This document shows, one piece after another, positions 5,554 to 6,847 of a stretch of 6,847 nucleotides of DNA. Under the pieces are notes generated by a model that ran no database searches, was not told the DNA's origin, and was given only the letters and a program-made list of their open reading frames with translations. Source of the stretch: Planctomycetaceae bacterium (GTDB taxonomy: Bacteria; Planctomycetota; Planctomycetia; Pirellulales; UBA1268); the NCBI GenBank assembly GCA_947464585.1, contig CANHYS010000113.1, positions 1-6,847 on the forward strand. The letters are read 5' to 3'. The first letter of the stretch is position 1, and each line of letters opens with the position of its first letter. A program made the position numbers and the translations under genes.

Positions 5554-6497
5554 TCGAATTCCGCTGCTTCCGCAACGACGATCCACCGAAGCTGGCCGAC
5601 ATCTGGAGGTCGGCCGACCTGGGACCGTCGGCGATGCAGCCGATGACATCCGCGCTCCTCGAGGCCTGCGTCTTCTCGAAACCCTATTTCGATCGGGAAG
5701 GGCTCATCGTCGCCATCGACGACGGCCGCACGGTCGGTTTCGCCCATGCCGCCTTCGGTCCGAATGCCGATCATTCGGCGATCGACACGGCCGTGGGTAC
5801 GACGCTGCTGATTGTCGTGGTGCCTCATGCCGAACAAGAGCGGATCGGCGCGGGCCTGCTCGAGCGCTGTGAAGACTTTCTGCGGCGCCGCGGCGCGACA
5901 ACGCTGCTGGGCGGCGGCTCGGCCGAGATGCGAAGCTTCTATCTGGGGCTCTACGGTGGCGCCGACCTGCCGGGAATCCTCGACTCGACGCCCTGCATGC
6001 AGGAGATCTTTCGTCGGGCGGGGTATGCCGAGGCGGAACGGATCGGCGTGCTGCGACGTCCGCTGGCCGGATTCCGTCCGCCGGTGAACCGGCTGCAGAT
6101 GGCGATTCGGCGGGCGACGACGCTGCGTGTGATCGACGAACCGGCGCGGCGGACGTGGTGGGAGGCGGCCACCACGACGGGGATCGCGCTGCGACGCTAC
6201 GAGCTGCGTGGGGCTGGTGACGATCTCCTCGGCACGGCGTCGTTCTGGGACATGCAGCCATTGGCGGCGGCCTGGGGCGTGTCCGCGGCGGGATTGATGC
6301 ACGTCGGCATCGAGGGAGCCAGACGCCGGCAGGGCCTGGCCCACTACCTCGTGGCCGAGTCGTTGCACGACCTGGCGCAGGAAGGGGTGACACTGGCCGA
6401 GGCGCACGTCACGCTTGCGAATGAGCCGGCGCTGCACCTCTTCACGAAGCTCGGCTTTGAGACCGCCCAATGCGGCACGCTCTTCCGCAAGGCTTGA
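5550..6497 (+). CDS. GNAT-family acetyltransferase with two tandem GNAT domains
   Basis: This 315-residue protein appears to hold two GNAT folds. The N-terminal half has a motif-A-like stretch, LLIVVVPHAEQERIGAGLL (about residues 86-104), where the acetyl-CoA loop reads E97-x-x-G100-x-G102, with Glu in place of the usual Gln/Arg. The C-terminal half has a canonical loop, R259-x-x-G262-x-A264, followed by ANEPALHLFTKLGF (residues 290-303), the classic motif B. The C-terminal domain is therefore the likely active one, and the first may be structural or substrate-binding. Tandem GNATs of this length include mycothiol synthase MshD (315 aa), but nothing here points to mycothiol and the similarity may be architectural only. 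GTG 5550 was chosen because it overlaps the Rieske stop (GTGA), has GGAG eight bases upstream, and conserved-looking sequence starts immediately. The substrate is unknown. Confidence 0.85.
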   Translation: MIEFRCFRNDDPPKLADIWRSADLGPSAMQPMTSALLEACVFSKPYFDREGLIVAIDDGRTVGFAHAAFGPNADHSAIDTAVGTTLLIVVVPHAEQERIGAGLLERCEDFLRRRGATTLLGGGSAEMRSFYLGLYGGADLPGILDSTPCMQEIFRRAGYAEAERIGVLRRPLAGFRPPVNRLQMAIRRATTLRVIDEPARRTWWEAATTTGIALRRYELRGAGDDLLGTASFWDMQPLAAAWGVSAAGLMHVGIEGARRRQGLAHYLVAESLHDLAQEGVTLAEAHVTLANEPALHLFTKLGFETAQCGTLFRKA

Positions 6498-6513
6498 GAA
6501 AGGTGTCGGCGGA

Positions 6514-6847
6514 TCACTTCGGCGGCGGGATGAGCGATTCGAGATGCTCTCGGAGCGTGGTGGCGAGATCGGCGCTCAGGCCCTCCGTGTGCCGGAGCCT
6601 CGCCGAGAGCGGGGCTGTCTGGCCGTCACGGCGGACGTCGGTGAGGTAATCCTGCAACAGCCGACGCCGCTGTGGCGTGGTGTTGAGCAGCCAGTGCGTC
6701 CAGCACCAGGCCTCGGCGTAGTGGTCCTGCGACAGTTCGCCCGCCGACGCCAGAGCCTCCATCCTGTCGATGTCGGGCCGCCACGTGCCCTCGAGCAGCC
6801 GGCGCGAGAGATGGGCCACATGCGCCGCGTGGATGCCGTGCTCACTG
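6514..6847 (-). CDS. C-terminal fragment of a DUF1570-like protein (5' part outside window)
   Basis: A frame on the - strand enters from the right edge and ends at TGA (6516-6514), giving 110 visible residues. The frame is open to the edge with no convincing start, so the gene continues outside; a GTG at 6819 is in frame but mid-domain. The visible part has a His-rich stretch (SEHGIHAAHVAH), then GTWRPDIDRMEAL and YAEAWCWTHWLLNTTPQRR, and ends with PPPK. The pattern of a Tyr-Ala-x-Ala-Trp helix followed by an amphipathic helix resembles the end of planctomycete DUF1570 proteins, which have a gluzincin-like HExxH site further upstream. That site is not in the window, so function is a tentative family call. 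It converges on the GNAT gene with 16 bases between the stops and no terminator hairpin in that space. Confidence 0.6.
   Translation of the reverse strand, partial: SEHGIHAAHVAHLSRRLLEGTWRPDIDRMEALASAGELSQDHYAEAWCWTHWLLNTTPQRRRLLQDYLTDVRRDGQTAPLSARLRHTEGLSADLATTLREHLESLIPPPK

Noticed and set aside
3961..5649. Longest - strand open frame (562 codons) opposite the acyltransferase and Rieske genes
   Set aside because: The + strand genes beneath it carry HX4E and Rieske motifs; the antisense translation has no domain I recognise and crosses several gene boundaries.
5505..6470. Open frame (321 codons) on the - strand opposite the GNAT gene
   Set aside because: The + strand frame has two GNAT-like motif sets and a coupled start; the antisense product is Arg/Gly/His-rich without motifs.

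Overview
The window is a GC-rich (about two-thirds G+C by eye), densely packed bacterial chromosome segment. It carries six complete genes and one 5'-truncated gene on the + strand, plus one truncated gene on the - strand that enters from the right edge. No rRNA, tRNA, CRISPR array, phage gene or transposase is visible. The best guess for the host is a planctomycete, probably Pirellulales-like. The reasons are the GC content, the weak or absent Shine-Dalgarno sequences before several starts, the sequence style of IspG and RimO, the TTAC-loop palindromic repeats after rimO, and a right-edge fragment that resembles the DUF1570 family common in that phylum. This placement is inference from memory of those families, not from a search.

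Layout. Positions 1-845 hold the C-terminal part of ispG (isoprenoid precursor synthesis). rimO (ribosomal protein S12 methylthiotransferase) follows one base later, at 847-2313. The 281-base gap at 2314-2594 is the only sizeable non-coding stretch. It holds a cluster of four related palindromic units, one of them inverted and degenerate, which looks like a REP/BIME-type element and may also terminate rimO transcription. Next come pgsA (2595-3203) and a CPBP-family membrane protease (3203-4084), which overlap by one base. After 152 bases without a recognised gene comes an LpxL/HtrB-like acyltransferase (4237-5169). A small Rieske [2Fe-2S] protein (5215-5553) and a tandem-domain GNAT acetyltransferase (GTG start, 5550-6497) overlap by four bases. 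The - strand gene (6514 to beyond 6847) converges on the GNAT gene with only 16 bases between the stop codons.

How the genes relate. ispG and rimO both encode [4Fe-4S] enzymes and are probably co-transcribed. pgsA, the CPBP protease and the acyltransferase form an envelope or membrane-lipid cluster: phosphatidylglycerol head-group synthesis, an intramembrane protease and a membrane acyltransferase. The Rieske/GNAT pair looks translationally coupled, because a strong hairpin at the end of the Rieske gene covers the GNAT ribosome binding site.

I see no convincing new multi-gene system. The most unusual items are the repeat cluster between rimO and pgsA, the hairpin at the Rieske/GNAT junction, and the conserved-looking but functionally undefined pairing of those two genes.
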